The notes under the pieces are model-generated. The model saw only the letters and a program-made list of their open reading frames with translations, did not search any database and was not told where the DNA came from. DNA of 64,000 nucleotides from DASRZM01 sp035686365. GTDB taxonomy: Bacteria > Pseudomonadota > Gammaproteobacteria > Xanthomonadales > Xanthomonadaceae. Of the stretch, positions 24,490 through 34,007 are shown one piece after another. The DNA lies in assembly GCA_035686365.1 (NCBI GenBank), contig DASRZM010000109.1, positions 22,974 through 86,973 on the forward strand, in the 5' to 3' direction. Position 1 is the stretch's first letter. Each line of letters begins with the position of its first letter. Position numbers and translations under genes: made by a program.

Positions 24490-26289
24490 ATGCTCGGCGA
24501 CAGCTTCCTGGACTACACCCTGGTGTTCCTGCTGGCCACGGTCGTCGCCGTGCCGCTGTTCCGCGCGCTCGGACTCGGGGCGGTGCTCGGCTACCTGGTC
24601 GCCGGCATCGCGCTGGGCCCGGACCTGCTGGGCGTGTTCCGGGACCCGGAGGAAGCCTTGGCGATCTCCGAGTTCGGCGTGGTGATGATGCTGTTCATCA
24701 TCGGGCTGGAGCTCTCGCCCTCGCGGCTGTGGCTGATGCGGCGGCAGGTGTTCGGGGCCGGCACGGCGCAGGTCCTGGCCTCGGCGCTGGTGATCACCCC
24801 GCTGCTGCTGTGGTGGGGCCTGGGGCCGCGCGCGGCGGTGCTGGCCGGCATCGCGCTGGCGCTGTCCTCCACCGCGGTGGGCCTGCAGCTGCTGGCCGAG
24901 AACCGCGAGCTCAACCACGTCCACGGCCGCACCGCGTTTGCGATCCTGCTGTTCCAGGACCTGGCCGCGATCCCGCTGATCGCCGCCGTGCCGCTGCTGG
25001 GCGTGGCCGCCGCGCCGCCGCCCGAAGGCATGCTCGAGCCGCTGCTGTACGGCATCGGCGCGATCGCCGTGCTGGTGATCGGCGGGCGCTACGTGCTGCG
25101 CTACCTGTTCGCCTGGATCGCGCGCACGCGCAGCATCGAGGTGTTCTCGGCGGCCACGCTGCTGGTGGTCGCGGGATCGGCCTGGTTGATGCACACGGCC
25201 GGGCTGTCGATGGGGCTGGGTGCGTTCCTGGCCGGCGTGCTGCTGGCCGAGTCCGAGTTCCGCCACGAGCTGGAGAGCCACATCGAGCCGTTCAAGGGCC
25301 TGCTGCTGGGGCTGTTCTTCATGGCCGTGGGCATGAGCATCGACCTGGACGTGCTCGAACGCGAGCCGCAGGCGATCGCGCTGGGCGTGCTGGCGCTGCT
25401 GGCGATCAAGACCGCGGTGCTGTTCGCGGTCGGCCGCGGGCTGGTGCGCCTGCGCCTGCGTGCCACGGTCCTGCTGTGCGCGGTGCTGGCGATGGGCGGC
25501 GAGTTCGCCTTCGTGGTCTTCTCCGAGGCGCTGCGGGTGGGACTGATCGTTCCGACGCAGCGCGACGTGCTGGTGGTGATCGTGGGCATCTCCATGGCGA
25601 TGGCGCCGCTGTTCCTGGTCGCGCTGCGGCGCCTGCTACCGGTAGCCGAACGCGAGGCGCCACCGCAGTTCGACCCCATCGATGCGGAACAGCCACGGGT
25701 CATCATCGCCGGCTTCGGACGCTTCGGACAGGTGGTCGGGCGCCTGCTCAGTGCCCACCGGATCCCGTACACCGCGCTCGAGCACAGTCCCGAGCAGGTC
25801 GAGGTCTCGCGCCGCTTCGGCTCCACCATCTTCTACGGCGACCCTTCGCGGCCGGAGCTGCTGCGCGCGGCTGGCGCCGACAAGGCCGAGATCTTCGTAC
25901 TGGCCACCGACGATCCGGAGCAGAACGTGCACACCGCGCGGCTGGTCCGCCGACTCTACCCGAACCTGAAGCTGTATGCGCGCGCGCGAAACCGCCAGCA
26001 CGCGTTCCGGCTCATGGACCTGCGCATCGACGGCATCGTGCGCGAGACCCTGTTCTCCAGCCTGGAACTGGGCCGCCAGGTGCTGATGGGGCTGGGCCAG
26101 GATGCGGAGACCTCGCACCGGCGCGTGGAAACCTTCCGGCGCCACGACGAGTCGCTGCTGCTGGAGCAGCACCTGGTCTACGACGACGAGACCCGGCTGA
26201 TCGAAAGCGCCGCCGAAGCGCGCGATGAGTTGCGCCGGCTGTTCGAGGCCGATGCCCGCAGCATGCGCGATCGCGACACCGGGGACTGA
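24490..26289 (+). CDS. KefB/KefC-type monovalent cation:proton antiporter
   Basis: 599 residues: about 12 membrane helices of the CPA2 antiporter fold (residues 1-385), then an RCK/TrkA-N nucleotide-binding domain starting near 400 (AGFGRFGQVVGRLL), and a charged tail. Proteins of this type export potassium (or sodium) in exchange for protons; in KefB/C, glutathione adducts gate the channel. The KefC motif 'HELESHIEPFKGLLLGLFF' is present. Whether it is glutathione-gated cannot be told. The ATG lies only 6 nt after a TATCGT -10-like element without a Shine-Dalgarno, so it may be leaderless. Confidence 0.9.
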   Translation: MLGDSFLDYTLVFLLATVVAVPLFRALGLGAVLGYLVAGIALGPDLLGVFRDPEEALAISEFGVVMMLFIIGLELSPSRLWLMRRQVFGAGTAQVLASALVITPLLLWWGLGPRAAVLAGIALALSSTAVGLQLLAENRELNHVHGRTAFAILLFQDLAAIPLIAAVPLLGVAAAPPPEGMLEPLLYGIGAIAVLVIGGRYVLRYLFAWIARTRSIEVFSAATLLVVAGSAWLMHTAGLSMGLGAFLAGVLLAESEFRHELESHIEPFKGLLLGLFFMAVGMSIDLDVLEREPQAIALGVLALLAIKTAVLFAVGRGLVRLRLRATVLLCAVLAMGGEFAFVVFSEALRVGLIVPTQRDVLVVIVGISMAMAPLFLVALRRLLPVAEREAPPQFDPIDAEQPRVIIAGFGRFGQVVGRLLSAHRIPYTALEHSPEQVEVSRRFGSTIFYGDPSRPELLRAAGADKAEIFVLATDDPEQNVHTARLVRRLYPNLKLYARARNRQHAFRLMDLRIDGIVRETLFSSLELGRQVLMGLGQDAETSHRRVETFRRHDESLLLEQHLVYDDETRLIESAAEARDELRRLFEADARSMRDRDTGD

Positions 26290-26299
26290 TACCGGCACC

Positions 26300-26556
26300 G
26301 TGCCGCACCGCTCCGCCCGCCACCCCCACCCGGCCTCCCCCTACGCGCCTTCGGCGCGCAAGGGGAGGGGCAAATCCGCTCGGACTCCCTCCTATTCGCG
26401 CGGCAAAAGGGGAGGAGCGAAGCCTTCCGGACTCCCTCCCTTTCGCGCAGCGAAGGGGAGGGCCGGGGAGGGGTCGCGCGACGCAGCCGCGCGCGGGACG
26501 CGCCGCAACTTGCCATCGTCCGGGAGGGGTCGCGCGGCACAGCCGCGCGTGCCGCT
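26300..26556. repeat. CTCCC hairpin repeat family, copy 1 (multiple units)
   Basis: The convergent gap between the antiporter and the ankyrin gene holds three or four partial units. The clearest is at 26436-26460 (CTCCCTTTCGC-GCA-GCGAAGGGGAG), followed by a GTCGCGCGACGCAGCCGCG palindrome. Related blocks occur at 32800-32960 and 59188-59280. No coding frame is present. Confidence 0.75.
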
Positions 26557-26560
26557 TGCG

Positions 26561-29500
26561 CTAATCTCCTGGCCGCAGGAAGCGCGCCAGCGACGGCTCG
26601 CCGCGCGTGGGCTCGACCGCCTGGGCGATGTCGACGAATCCGCGCATCAGGGCGACGTCGTGCGCAGTCCGGTTCAGCGCGTCGCGGCGCCCGGCGTCGG
26701 CACCGGCGGCGAGCAGGCGTGCCAGGACCCGCGGCAGGCCGTGCAGCGCGGCCAGATGCAGCGGCCCGAAGCCGCGGCGGTCGGCGACATCCAGCGCGAC
26801 GCCGCGCTCGAGCAGCAGCTCCAGCAGCGGCAGCAGGCCGGCCTCGTCACCGGGCACGCCGGGTTCGGCCTGGGCACCGAGCAGCAGCAGCAGCGCGTTC
26901 TGGCCGCGCGCGTTGACGGCGTGCGGGTCGGCTTCCGCCTCCAGCAGCACCCGCATCAGTGCTGCGGCGCGCTCGCGCTCGGCGCCCGCGAATCCGAACT
27001 GCGCGGCCGCCAGCAACGCGCTGTTGCCCGAATCGTCCCGCGCATCGACCTGGGCACCGTGCGCCAGCAGGGTGCGGGCGATCGCCGGCAGCCCCAGCGC
27101 CGCGGCGATCATCAGCGGGGTGACGGCGCCGGGGAGGAGGCGGTCCGCACCGGCCCCGTGTTCGAGCAGCGTCGCCACCACCGGCTCGAAGCCCATGCTC
27201 ACGGCCGCCGACAGGCAGGTGGCACCGGCGTGTGCGGCATGGTCCGGATCGGCACCATGCGCCAGCAGCCACTGCACCACCGGCAGCTGCCCGTTGCCGC
27301 TGGCGCGCAGCAGGGCGGTGCAGCCCTGCCCGTCGCCGGCGTCGAGCGGCAGGCCCAGCTCCACCAGCCGGCGGACCGCGGCCAGGTCCCCGGCAGCGGC
27401 CGCGGTGGTCAGGTCCAGCGGCAGCAGGCGCCGTCCTGGCAGCGGCCAGCCGGACCAGTCCAGCCATCGCACCAGGTCGCCGCGCCCGGCCGCGAACGCC
27501 CGGCCGACCGGGGTCTGGCCATCGCGGCCACGACGCTGCGGATCGGCGCCATGGCGCACCAGCAGTCGCACCGCGTTTTCCAATCCCATCGTGCAGGCCA
27601 CCTGCAGCGCTCCGGAGCCGGCCTCGTCGCGCAGGTTCGGGTCCTGGCCCGACTCCAGCAGCACCTCGGCCAGGCGCAGCCAGCCCAGGCGCAGTGCCAG
27701 CAGCAGGGGCGACTCGCCCCGGCGGGCGCTGCCGAACGGATCGGCGCCGCCTCCGAGCAGGCGCAGTGCAAGCAACTCGTGACCGCGGCCGGACAGGTCC
27801 CGCGCCAGCGACGCTTCCAGGAAACGCGCCAGGCCGCCGGCCCCGGTCGGCACAGCGCCCGCGTCCAGCAGCACCGACAACGCGCGGTGCGCACCGGCGT
27901 CGCCGTCGAGCAGCGCGAAGGCCAGGCAGTCGCCACCGGCCACCGCACACTCGGTGTCCACGCTGCGCTGCAGCAACCAGCGCAGCGAGGACAACGGCGC
28001 CTGGTCCTCGGCCAGCGCCAGGCAGGCGGCGGCGCGGTCGGCCGCGCTCATGCCGCCGCCCAGCGCCAGCGCGCGCTCGGCGCGATCGGTGCGGCATTCC
28101 ATCAGCGCTGCGTGCAGCAGCTGCGCCGGCGGCAGGTCGGGCAGGCGCTCGCCCTCGCCGGCGCACACGCTGGCGGGCATCGGAAACTCCGGATCGATCG
28201 CCGCCACCAGGGTCCAGCGGCCGGCCGCCACGGCATGGTCGATCGCGCGCAGCCCGTCGCGGCAGCGCAGCTGCGGATCGGCACCGGCGTCCAGCAGCAG
28301 CCGCAGCGTTTCCTCGTCGGCCTTCGCGGACTGGCAGGCGATGATGAGCACAGTGCGACCGGTGTGGTCGCGGCGGTCCGGATCCGGCGCAGCCACAAGC
28401 AGCGCGCGCAGGACCGCGTTGGCGCCCGAGCGGGCCGCCTCCATCAGTGCGGTGACTCCGTGCCCGTCGCAGGCGTCGGCCACGGCACCGGCTGCCAGCA
28501 ACGCCCGCGCGATGCCCGCATTGCCGTGCAGGCTCGCGCTCATCAATGCGGTGCGTTCGAGCGCCCCGCGCGCATCCACGCGTGCCTTGTGACGCAGCAG
28601 CAGCTGCGTGCCCGCCTCGTCGTCGTCCTCGCTGGCCGCCGCGGCCAGCAACACCGGCGCTCCACCATCGGGCTGCGGGCGCGCACCGCGCTCGAGCAGA
28701 AACTTCGCCACCCGCCAGTTGCCGCTGGCGCAGGCGGCCGCCAGCGGCGTCAGTCCATGGCGGTCGACCGCGTCGACCGTGGCGCCGGCATCGAGCAGCT
28801 GCGCGGCGACGCCCGGATCGGTACTGCGTGCGGCATGGTGCAGCGCAGTGGCGCCATCGCGGTCGGCGGCGTCCGGATCGGCGCCGTTGGCCAGCAGCGT
28901 CGCCACTGCGTCGGGACGACCCTGGTAGCTGTCGCGGGTGGCCGCCAGCAGGGGCGTGAGTCCATGGTGGCGCAGGTTCACGTCGACGCCGTCGGCGATC
29001 AGGCGGCGCAGCAGCGAAAGGTCCGGCAGCACGGCCGCCAGCATCGCCAGCGTGCGCTGGTCGCGCGCGCCCGGCAGCGGCGGCGCCTGGACATCCACAC
29101 CGGCATCGATCAGGGCCAGTGCACGCACGGTATCGCCGGCGCGTGCGGCCGCATACAGTGCCTCGACCGGATCGACCTCGCGCACCAGGTCCGTGTAGGG
29201 GACCGGTTCGATGCCGGCGCGTTCCCCGGTCGCCGCGGCCTGCGGCTCATCGGCCAGGTCGGCCAGGTCGGCCAGGCGGCGGGCGGCCAGCGCCACCACC
29301 AGCACGCAGGCGACCGCTGCCAGCGCGGCCACCAGCGACCACAGCAGCGGGCGCGGGACCGGCTCGAACACCGGAGCGAACAGCAGCAGCGCCGGTGCCG
29401 CCGCCAGCCAGGCGAATTCGAGCGTCGCCACCCCGGCCCCGCCCAGCCAGCCTCCGCGCGTGGCCAGCCACCCGGCATGCCTGAGGCTCTCGCGGGCCGT

Positions 29501-29947
29501 CGCCCAGGGCCAGGGCCGGGCCTGGATCGCCGCCTGCTCCCAGAGGAACGGCAGGGCCGGCGCGGGCCACAGCCGCCACAGCAGCAGCCATGCCGCCGCC
29601 GCGATGGCCGACAGCGCCAGGACCGCGCCCAGGCTGCCCTGCGTCAGCAGCTGCTTGGCCGGCCACCAGGTTGTGCCGGCGACGATGCCCGCGCCCAGCG
29701 CCAGCAACAGCAGCGCCGGGACACCGCGACGCCACAGCGAGGCCAGGAAGCCGGACTCGAACTGGTAACCGAGCGCGAACACCGCCGCAGCGAGCAGACA
29801 CGGCTGCGCCAGAGTCCATGCCGCCCACGCACCGGCACCGGTCAACCACCCGGGCAACGTCGCCAACGCCAGTCCCGGCACGAAGGCGAGCAGCGACAGT
29901 GCGATGACGCGCGCGCGCGGCAGCGCCGCGCCCTCAGCCCGCAGCAT
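26561..29947 (-). CDS. Giant membrane-anchored ankyrin-repeat protein
   Basis: 1128 residues. The first 230 contain about six membrane helices (near 13-35, 42-60, 75-93, 102-124, 175-195 and 205-226). From about 265 to the end there are roughly 25 ankyrin-like repeats, many clear (TALHHAA..LLDAGA; TPLMIAA..LLAHGAQVD), several degenerate in the middle (about 590-720). Ankyrin repeats bind proteins, so this may be a membrane scaffold facing the cytoplasm. No enzymatic domain was recognised. The start overlaps the ycgL stop by 14 bp. Function unknown. Confidence 0.88.
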   Translation of the reverse strand: MLRAEGAALPRARVIALSLLAFVPGLALATLPGWLTGAGAWAAWTLAQPCLLAAAVFALGYQFESGFLASLWRRGVPALLLLALGAGIVAGTTWWPAKQLLTQGSLGAVLALSAIAAAAWLLLWRLWPAPALPFLWEQAAIQARPWPWATARESLRHAGWLATRGGWLGGAGVATLEFAWLAAAPALLLFAPVFEPVPRPLLWSLVAALAAVACVLVVALAARRLADLADLADEPQAAATGERAGIEPVPYTDLVREVDPVEALYAAARAGDTVRALALIDAGVDVQAPPLPGARDQRTLAMLAAVLPDLSLLRRLIADGVDVNLRHHGLTPLLAATRDSYQGRPDAVATLLANGADPDAADRDGATALHHAARSTDPGVAAQLLDAGATVDAVDRHGLTPLAAACASGNWRVAKFLLERGARPQPDGGAPVLLAAAASEDDDEAGTQLLLRHKARVDARGALERTALMSASLHGNAGIARALLAAGAVADACDGHGVTALMEAARSGANAVLRALLVAAPDPDRRDHTGRTVLIIACQSAKADEETLRLLLDAGADPQLRCRDGLRAIDHAVAAGRWTLVAAIDPEFPMPASVCAGEGERLPDLPPAQLLHAALMECRTDRAERALALGGGMSAADRAAACLALAEDQAPLSSLRWLLQRSVDTECAVAGGDCLAFALLDGDAGAHRALSVLLDAGAVPTGAGGLARFLEASLARDLSGRGHELLALRLLGGGADPFGSARRGESPLLLALRLGWLRLAEVLLESGQDPNLRDEAGSGALQVACTMGLENAVRLLVRHGADPQRRGRDGQTPVGRAFAAGRGDLVRWLDWSGWPLPGRRLLPLDLTTAAAAGDLAAVRRLVELGLPLDAGDGQGCTALLRASGNGQLPVVQWLLAHGADPDHAAHAGATCLSAAVSMGFEPVVATLLEHGAGADRLLPGAVTPLMIAAALGLPAIARTLLAHGAQVDARDDSGNSALLAAAQFGFAGAERERAAALMRVLLEAEADPHAVNARGQNALLLLLGAQAEPGVPGDEAGLLPLLELLLERGVALDVADRRGFGPLHLAALHGLPRVLARLLAAGADAGRRDALNRTAHDVALMRGFVDIAQAVEPTRGEPSLARFLRPGD

Positions 29948-30185
29948 GATCGGGCGCCGGCGGGGGAAGCTGCAGGTGGAAGCCGCGGTCCATCAGGTTG
30001 CGCCGCACCACCGTGGCATCGCCGCGGGACAGGGTCCGGTGGGGCGTGAGCGCGAACTCGAGCGCGAACTCGAACGGCGCCAGCGGCGCCGACACCGCCT
30101 CGGGCAGGCAGGCAAAATCGTCGCGCCGGCCCAGGTATACATAGGTGTCGGGACGGCGGCGGCTGCGGTAGACGAAAACCTGCAT
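29934..30185 (-). CDS. YcgL domain protein
   Basis: 83 residues matching the YcgL family: 'MQVFVYRSRRRPDTYVYLG', 'FACLPEAV', 'FEFALEFAL' and 'RRNLMDRGFHLQLP'. YcgL proteins are small alpha/beta proteins of gammaproteobacteria with no settled function. The ATG at 30185 gives the family N-terminus. It overlaps and probably leads the ankyrin gene. The gap to the divergent S9 peptidase gene is 172 bp. Confidence 0.88.
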   Translation of the reverse strand: MQVFVYRSRRRPDTYVYLGRRDDFACLPEAVSAPLAPFEFALEFALTPHRTLSRGDATVVRRNLMDRGFHLQLPPPAPDHAAG

Positions 30186-30357
30186 CGCGGAAACGGGGCC
30201 CAGGACTGCGCGTTCGGGACGCGCCCGATTGTGGCCGCAAAACGCGGTGGCGGCCAGCGGACCGGATGGATCCAGGTTCCGGTCGCAGGAGCACGACGCC
30301 TTGCACCGGCATCGCGCGCTGCTACTCTGCGCCGGCTTCGCCGACGAGGAACCCCGC

Positions 30358-32760
30358 ATGCGTGTCCCGCTGCTGCTGCTGTCCCTGGCCCTGAGCCCGG
30401 CCCTGTTCCTGGCCGTGGCCCCGTGCGCCGGCGCGCAGGCGCTGACGCTGGAACAGATCATGGCCGACCCGGACTGGATCGGACCGGCGGTCGAGAATCC
30501 GTACTGGAGCCTGGACGGCACCGGCGTGCAGTTCGAGCTCAAGCGCGCCGGCAGCCCGTTGCGGGACCTGTATGGGCTGCCCGTGCAGGGCGGGGCGATG
30601 CAGCCGGTGGACGATGCCGGGCGTGCCGGGCTCGATGCGCCCGACCCGGTCTACGACGCCCGCCGCGAGCGCGCGCTGTTCGTGCGCAACGGCGATGTGT
30701 TCCTGCGCGATCTTCGCAGCGGCGTGCTGCAGCAGCTCACCCGCAGCGAAGCCTCCGAGAGCCACCCGCAGTTCCAGGCCGACGGCGGACACGTGGCCTG
30801 GCGCCTGGGCAACGACTGGTACCTGTACGAGCTGGCCCGCGGCGTCGGCGGGCCGGCGACCGTGCTCAAGCTCGAACCGGAGCCCGACGCCGCCGACGAG
30901 GACGCGCACGACGAGGACCTGCGCCGGATGCAGCTGCGGCTGATCGGGACGCTGGCGCGCGAAAGGGACAAACGCCAGGCGCAGCGCTCGCGCGAGAACG
31001 CGCTGCGCCGCATCGACCCGACCCGGACGCCGCCGCCGTTCCACCTGGGCGATGCGATCGAGATCGCCGACAGCGCGCTCTCGCCGGACGGCCGCTGGAT
31101 GCTGCTGGTCACCCAGGACAAGGAGCACGATGCCGGACGCAAGGGCCAGATGCCCAGGTACGTCACCGAGTCGGGCTACAACGAGGTCGAGGATGTGCGC
31201 ACCCGCGTCGGGCGCAACCCCCCGCAGGGCCAGAAACTGGTGCTGCTGGACCTGCGCACGCACACCCGGCACGGGCTGGCCATCGATCCTCTGCCGGGCA
31301 TCGGGGACGATCCGCTGGCGCAGCTGCGCACGGCCGCCGGCGAGGAGCCGATGAAGGCGCCGCGCGGCGTCCGCGTGGAGGCACTGCGCTTCAGCCACGA
31401 CGGCGCCGATGCGGCGGTGATGCTGCGCGCGGTCGACAACAAGGACCGCTGGATCGCCCGGGTCGACTTCGATGCGCGGCGGCTGGTGCCGGCGCACCGC
31501 CTCACCGACCCGGCCTGGATCAACTGGAACTTCAACGAGTTCGGATTCCTGCCCGGCACCGGCACGCTGTGGTTCGTGTCCGAGGAGAGCGGCTACGGAC
31601 ACCTGTACACGCAGCGCGACCGCGCCCGTCCCAGGCCGCTGACATCGGGCCGGTGGGAGGTGTACGCACCGCAGCCGACTCCGGACGGGCTCGGCTTCCA
31701 CTTTATCGGCAACCGCGACTGGCCCGGCGACTACGAACTGTTCGAGCTGCGCCTGGACGATGGCGCGCCGCGCGCGTTGACCGCACTCGACGGCGTGGAG
31801 CGGTTCGCGCTCTCGCCCGACGCCAGGCGGGTACTGGTGTCCTACTCGGGCAGCTATCTGCCCATGCAGCTGGCCGTGGTCGACCTGCCCACCGGCGAGA
31901 TCCGCAGGCTGACCGATACCCGTAGCCAGGCCTTCCGGGCGATCGACTGGATGGCGCCGGAGTTCGTGCAGGTGCCCTCCTCGCACGTGGACCGGCCGCT
32001 GTGGTCGAAGCTGTACCTGCCGCCCTCGATGCAGCCCGATCGCAGCTACCCGGTGGTGATGTTCGTGCACGGCGCCGGCTACACCCAGAACGTGCACGCG
32101 AAATATCCGTACTACTTCCGCGAGCAGATGTTCCACAACCTGCTCGCGCACGAGGGCTACATCGTGCTGGACATCGACTACCGTGCATCGGAGGGCTATG
32201 GCCGCGACTGGCGCACGGCGATCTACCGGCAGATGGGTCACCCGGAACTGGAGGACTACCTGGACGGCATCGACTGGCTGGTGGCGCACCACCAGGCCGA
32301 CCGCAGCCGCGTGGGCATCTACGGCGGCAGCTACGGCGGATTCATGACCTTCATGGCGATGTTCCGCGCGCCCGAGGCGTTCCGCGCCGGCGCCGCACTG
32401 CGCCCGGTCACCGACTGGTCCATGTACAACCACGAGTACACGTCCAACATCCTCAACACGCCCGGGCTGGATCCGGAGGCCTACGCGAAAAGCTCGCCGA
32501 TCGAGTTCGCCGAAGGCCTGCAGGGCGCGCTGCTGATCGCCCACGGCATGCTCGACGACAACGTCTTCTACCAGGACTCGGTGCGGCTGGCGCAACGGCT
32601 GATCGAACTGGGCAAACGCGATTGGGAGCTGGCCAGCTACCCGCTCGAACGCCACAGCTTCGTGCACCCGGAGTCGTGGCTGGACGAGTACCGGCGCATT
32701 CACGAGCTGTTCTCGCGCACGCTGCGGCCCGATGCGCCGGCCGCCAGGTCGGCGCCGTAA
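30358..32760 (+). CDS. Secreted S9 family prolyl oligopeptidase-like peptidase
   Basis: 800 residues. A signal peptide ends near PCAGAQA. A beta-propeller of WD40-like PD blades (about 60-570) precedes a C-terminal alpha/beta hydrolase domain with nucleophile Ser in GGSYGGFM (about 656), Asp in HGMLDDNV (about 729) and His in 'ERHSF' (about 765). It cleaves small peptides after a preferred residue, probably in the periplasm. The start is supported by GAGGAA 7 nt upstream. A second S9 enzyme lies at 55430-57682. Substrate preference is not certain. Confidence 0.93.
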   Translation: MRVPLLLLSLALSPALFLAVAPCAGAQALTLEQIMADPDWIGPAVENPYWSLDGTGVQFELKRAGSPLRDLYGLPVQGGAMQPVDDAGRAGLDAPDPVYDARRERALFVRNGDVFLRDLRSGVLQQLTRSEASESHPQFQADGGHVAWRLGNDWYLYELARGVGGPATVLKLEPEPDAADEDAHDEDLRRMQLRLIGTLARERDKRQAQRSRENALRRIDPTRTPPPFHLGDAIEIADSALSPDGRWMLLVTQDKEHDAGRKGQMPRYVTESGYNEVEDVRTRVGRNPPQGQKLVLLDLRTHTRHGLAIDPLPGIGDDPLAQLRTAAGEEPMKAPRGVRVEALRFSHDGADAAVMLRAVDNKDRWIARVDFDARRLVPAHRLTDPAWINWNFNEFGFLPGTGTLWFVSEESGYGHLYTQRDRARPRPLTSGRWEVYAPQPTPDGLGFHFIGNRDWPGDYELFELRLDDGAPRALTALDGVERFALSPDARRVLVSYSGSYLPMQLAVVDLPTGEIRRLTDTRSQAFRAIDWMAPEFVQVPSSHVDRPLWSKLYLPPSMQPDRSYPVVMFVHGAGYTQNVHAKYPYYFREQMFHNLLAHEGYIVLDIDYRASEGYGRDWRTAIYRQMGHPELEDYLDGIDWLVAHHQADRSRVGIYGGSYGGFMTFMAMFRAPEAFRAGAALRPVTDWSMYNHEYTSNILNTPGLDPEAYAKSSPIEFAEGLQGALLIAHGMLDDNVFYQDSVRLAQRLIELGKRDWELASYPLERHSFVHPESWLDEYRRIHELFSRTLRPDAPAARSAP

Positions 32761-32789
32761 CGGTTCGGATCACGCTCGAGTCTCCGCCC

Positions 32790-32960
32790 GCAACCCCCTC
32801 CCAGCCTCCCCCTCCACGCCTGCGGCCCGCAAGGGGAGGAGACAAGCCGGCGATCGCCCTCCCTCCCTCAACTCGGCAATCCCCTCCCCTTCGCTGCGCG
32901 AAGGGGAGGGCCAGGGGGGTCACGCGGCGCAGCCGCGCGCGGGGCGCGCCGCAACGCCCT
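32790..32960. repeat. CTCCC hairpin repeat family, copy 2
   Basis: Two units lie between the S9 gene and hemF. The main one (about 32881-32911) is CCCTCCCCTTCGC-TGC-GCGAAGGGGAGGG, then a GCGGCGCAGCCGCGC palindrome. The hairpin loop is TGC here but GCA in the copies at 26436 and 59196, as if the hairpin were inverted in place. Confidence 0.75.
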
Positions 32961-33030
32961 GCCGGACTCCCCCTCGGGTGCGGCGCGCCCGGAGAGCAGA
33001 GCGGCGCGCGAGTGCGGCACAATTGCTGCC

Positions 33031-33966
33031 ATGACCGACATCGCCGACACCGTCGCCGCACGCTGGCGCGCCCTGCAGGACACGATCTGCAGCGCGATCG
33101 AGTCTGTCGACGCTACGGCGCGGTTCGGCGAAGACGCCTGGACACGCGCCCACGGCGGTGGCGGCCGCACCCGGGTGCTGAAAGACGGCGGAGTCTTCGA
33201 GCAGGCCGGCATCGGCTACTCGGACGTGCACGGCGCGGCCCTGCCACCCAGCGCCACGGCGCGCCGGCCGGAGCTGGCCGGGGCACCGTTCCGCGCGGTC
33301 GGCGTCTCGCTGGTGTTCCACCCGCGCAATCCGTACGTGCCGACCACGCACATGAACGTGCGCTACTTTCAGGCGCGTCCGGGCGGTGGCGAACCGGTGT
33401 GGTGGTTCGGCGGCGGCTTCGACCTGACGCCGTTCTATCCCTTCGACGAGGACGTGCTGCACTGGCACCGGGTGGCCGCGGGCGTGTGCGCGCCGCACGG
33501 CGCCGAGACCTACCGGCGCTTCAAGGCCGGGTGCGACGAGTACTTCTTCCTCGGGCACCGCGACGAGACCCGCGGCGTGGGCGGGCTGTTCTTCGACGAC
33601 CTGGACGCCTGGGGCTTCGAGGCCTGCCTGGGGTTCACCGCGGATGTCGGCGCGGCGTTCCTGGACGCCTACCTGCCGATCGTGGAGCGCCGCCGCCACC
33701 TGCCCTGGGGCGAGCGCGAGCGCGAGTTCCAGCTGTACCGCCGCGGCCGCTACGTCGAGTTCAACCTGGTGTGGGACCGCGGCACGCTGTTTGGTCTGCA
33801 GTCGGGCGGCCGCACCGAATCGATCCTGATGAGCCTGCCGCCGCGCGTGCGCTTCGAGTACGGCTACGCCCCCGAGCCGGGAACCGCCGAGGCGCGCCTG
33901 TCCGAGTACCTGCGCCCCCGCGACTGGCTCACCGAACTGGCCCAGGCGCCGACCCCTGAGCCCTGA
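33031..33966 (+). CDS. hemF: Oxygen-dependent coproporphyrinogen III oxidase
   Basis: 311 residues. It converts coproporphyrinogen III to protoporphyrinogen IX in heme synthesis, using oxygen. Family signatures are clear: 'GGGGRTRVLKDGGVFEQAG', 'NPYVPTTHMNVRYF', 'WWFGGGFDLTPFYPF', 'FLGHRDETRGVGGLFFDD' and 'YVEFNLVWDRGTLFGLQ'. Cytosolic. The ATG lies 7 nt after CACAAT (33018-33023) with no Shine-Dalgarno, so it may be leaderless. After the stop come short GAGCCCTG repeats and the sX13-like locus on the other strand. Confidence 0.97.
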   Translation: MTDIADTVAARWRALQDTICSAIESVDATARFGEDAWTRAHGGGGRTRVLKDGGVFEQAGIGYSDVHGAALPPSATARRPELAGAPFRAVGVSLVFHPRNPYVPTTHMNVRYFQARPGGGEPVWWFGGGFDLTPFYPFDEDVLHWHRVAAGVCAPHGAETYRRFKAGCDEYFFLGHRDETRGVGGLFFDDLDAWGFEACLGFTADVGAAFLDAYLPIVERRRHLPWGEREREFQLYRRGRYVEFNLVWDRGTLFGLQSGGRTESILMSLPPRVRFEYGYAPEPGTAEARLSEYLRPRDWLTELAQAPTPEP

Positions 33967-34003
33967 GCCCTGGGCCCTGGGCCCTTAGCCCTGAATTCCG
34001 GGC
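33957..34003. repeat. CCCTGAG/CCCTGGG short tandem repeat at the hemF stop
   Basis: Six or seven degenerate 7-bp units (CCCTGAG, CCCTGGG, CCCTTAG) run through and beyond the hemF stop codon. A shorter related stretch (CAGGGCTCAG) ends rpoH at about 10421-10432. It is simple-sequence DNA with no obvious function. Confidence 0.6.
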
Positions 34004-34007
34004 CCAC

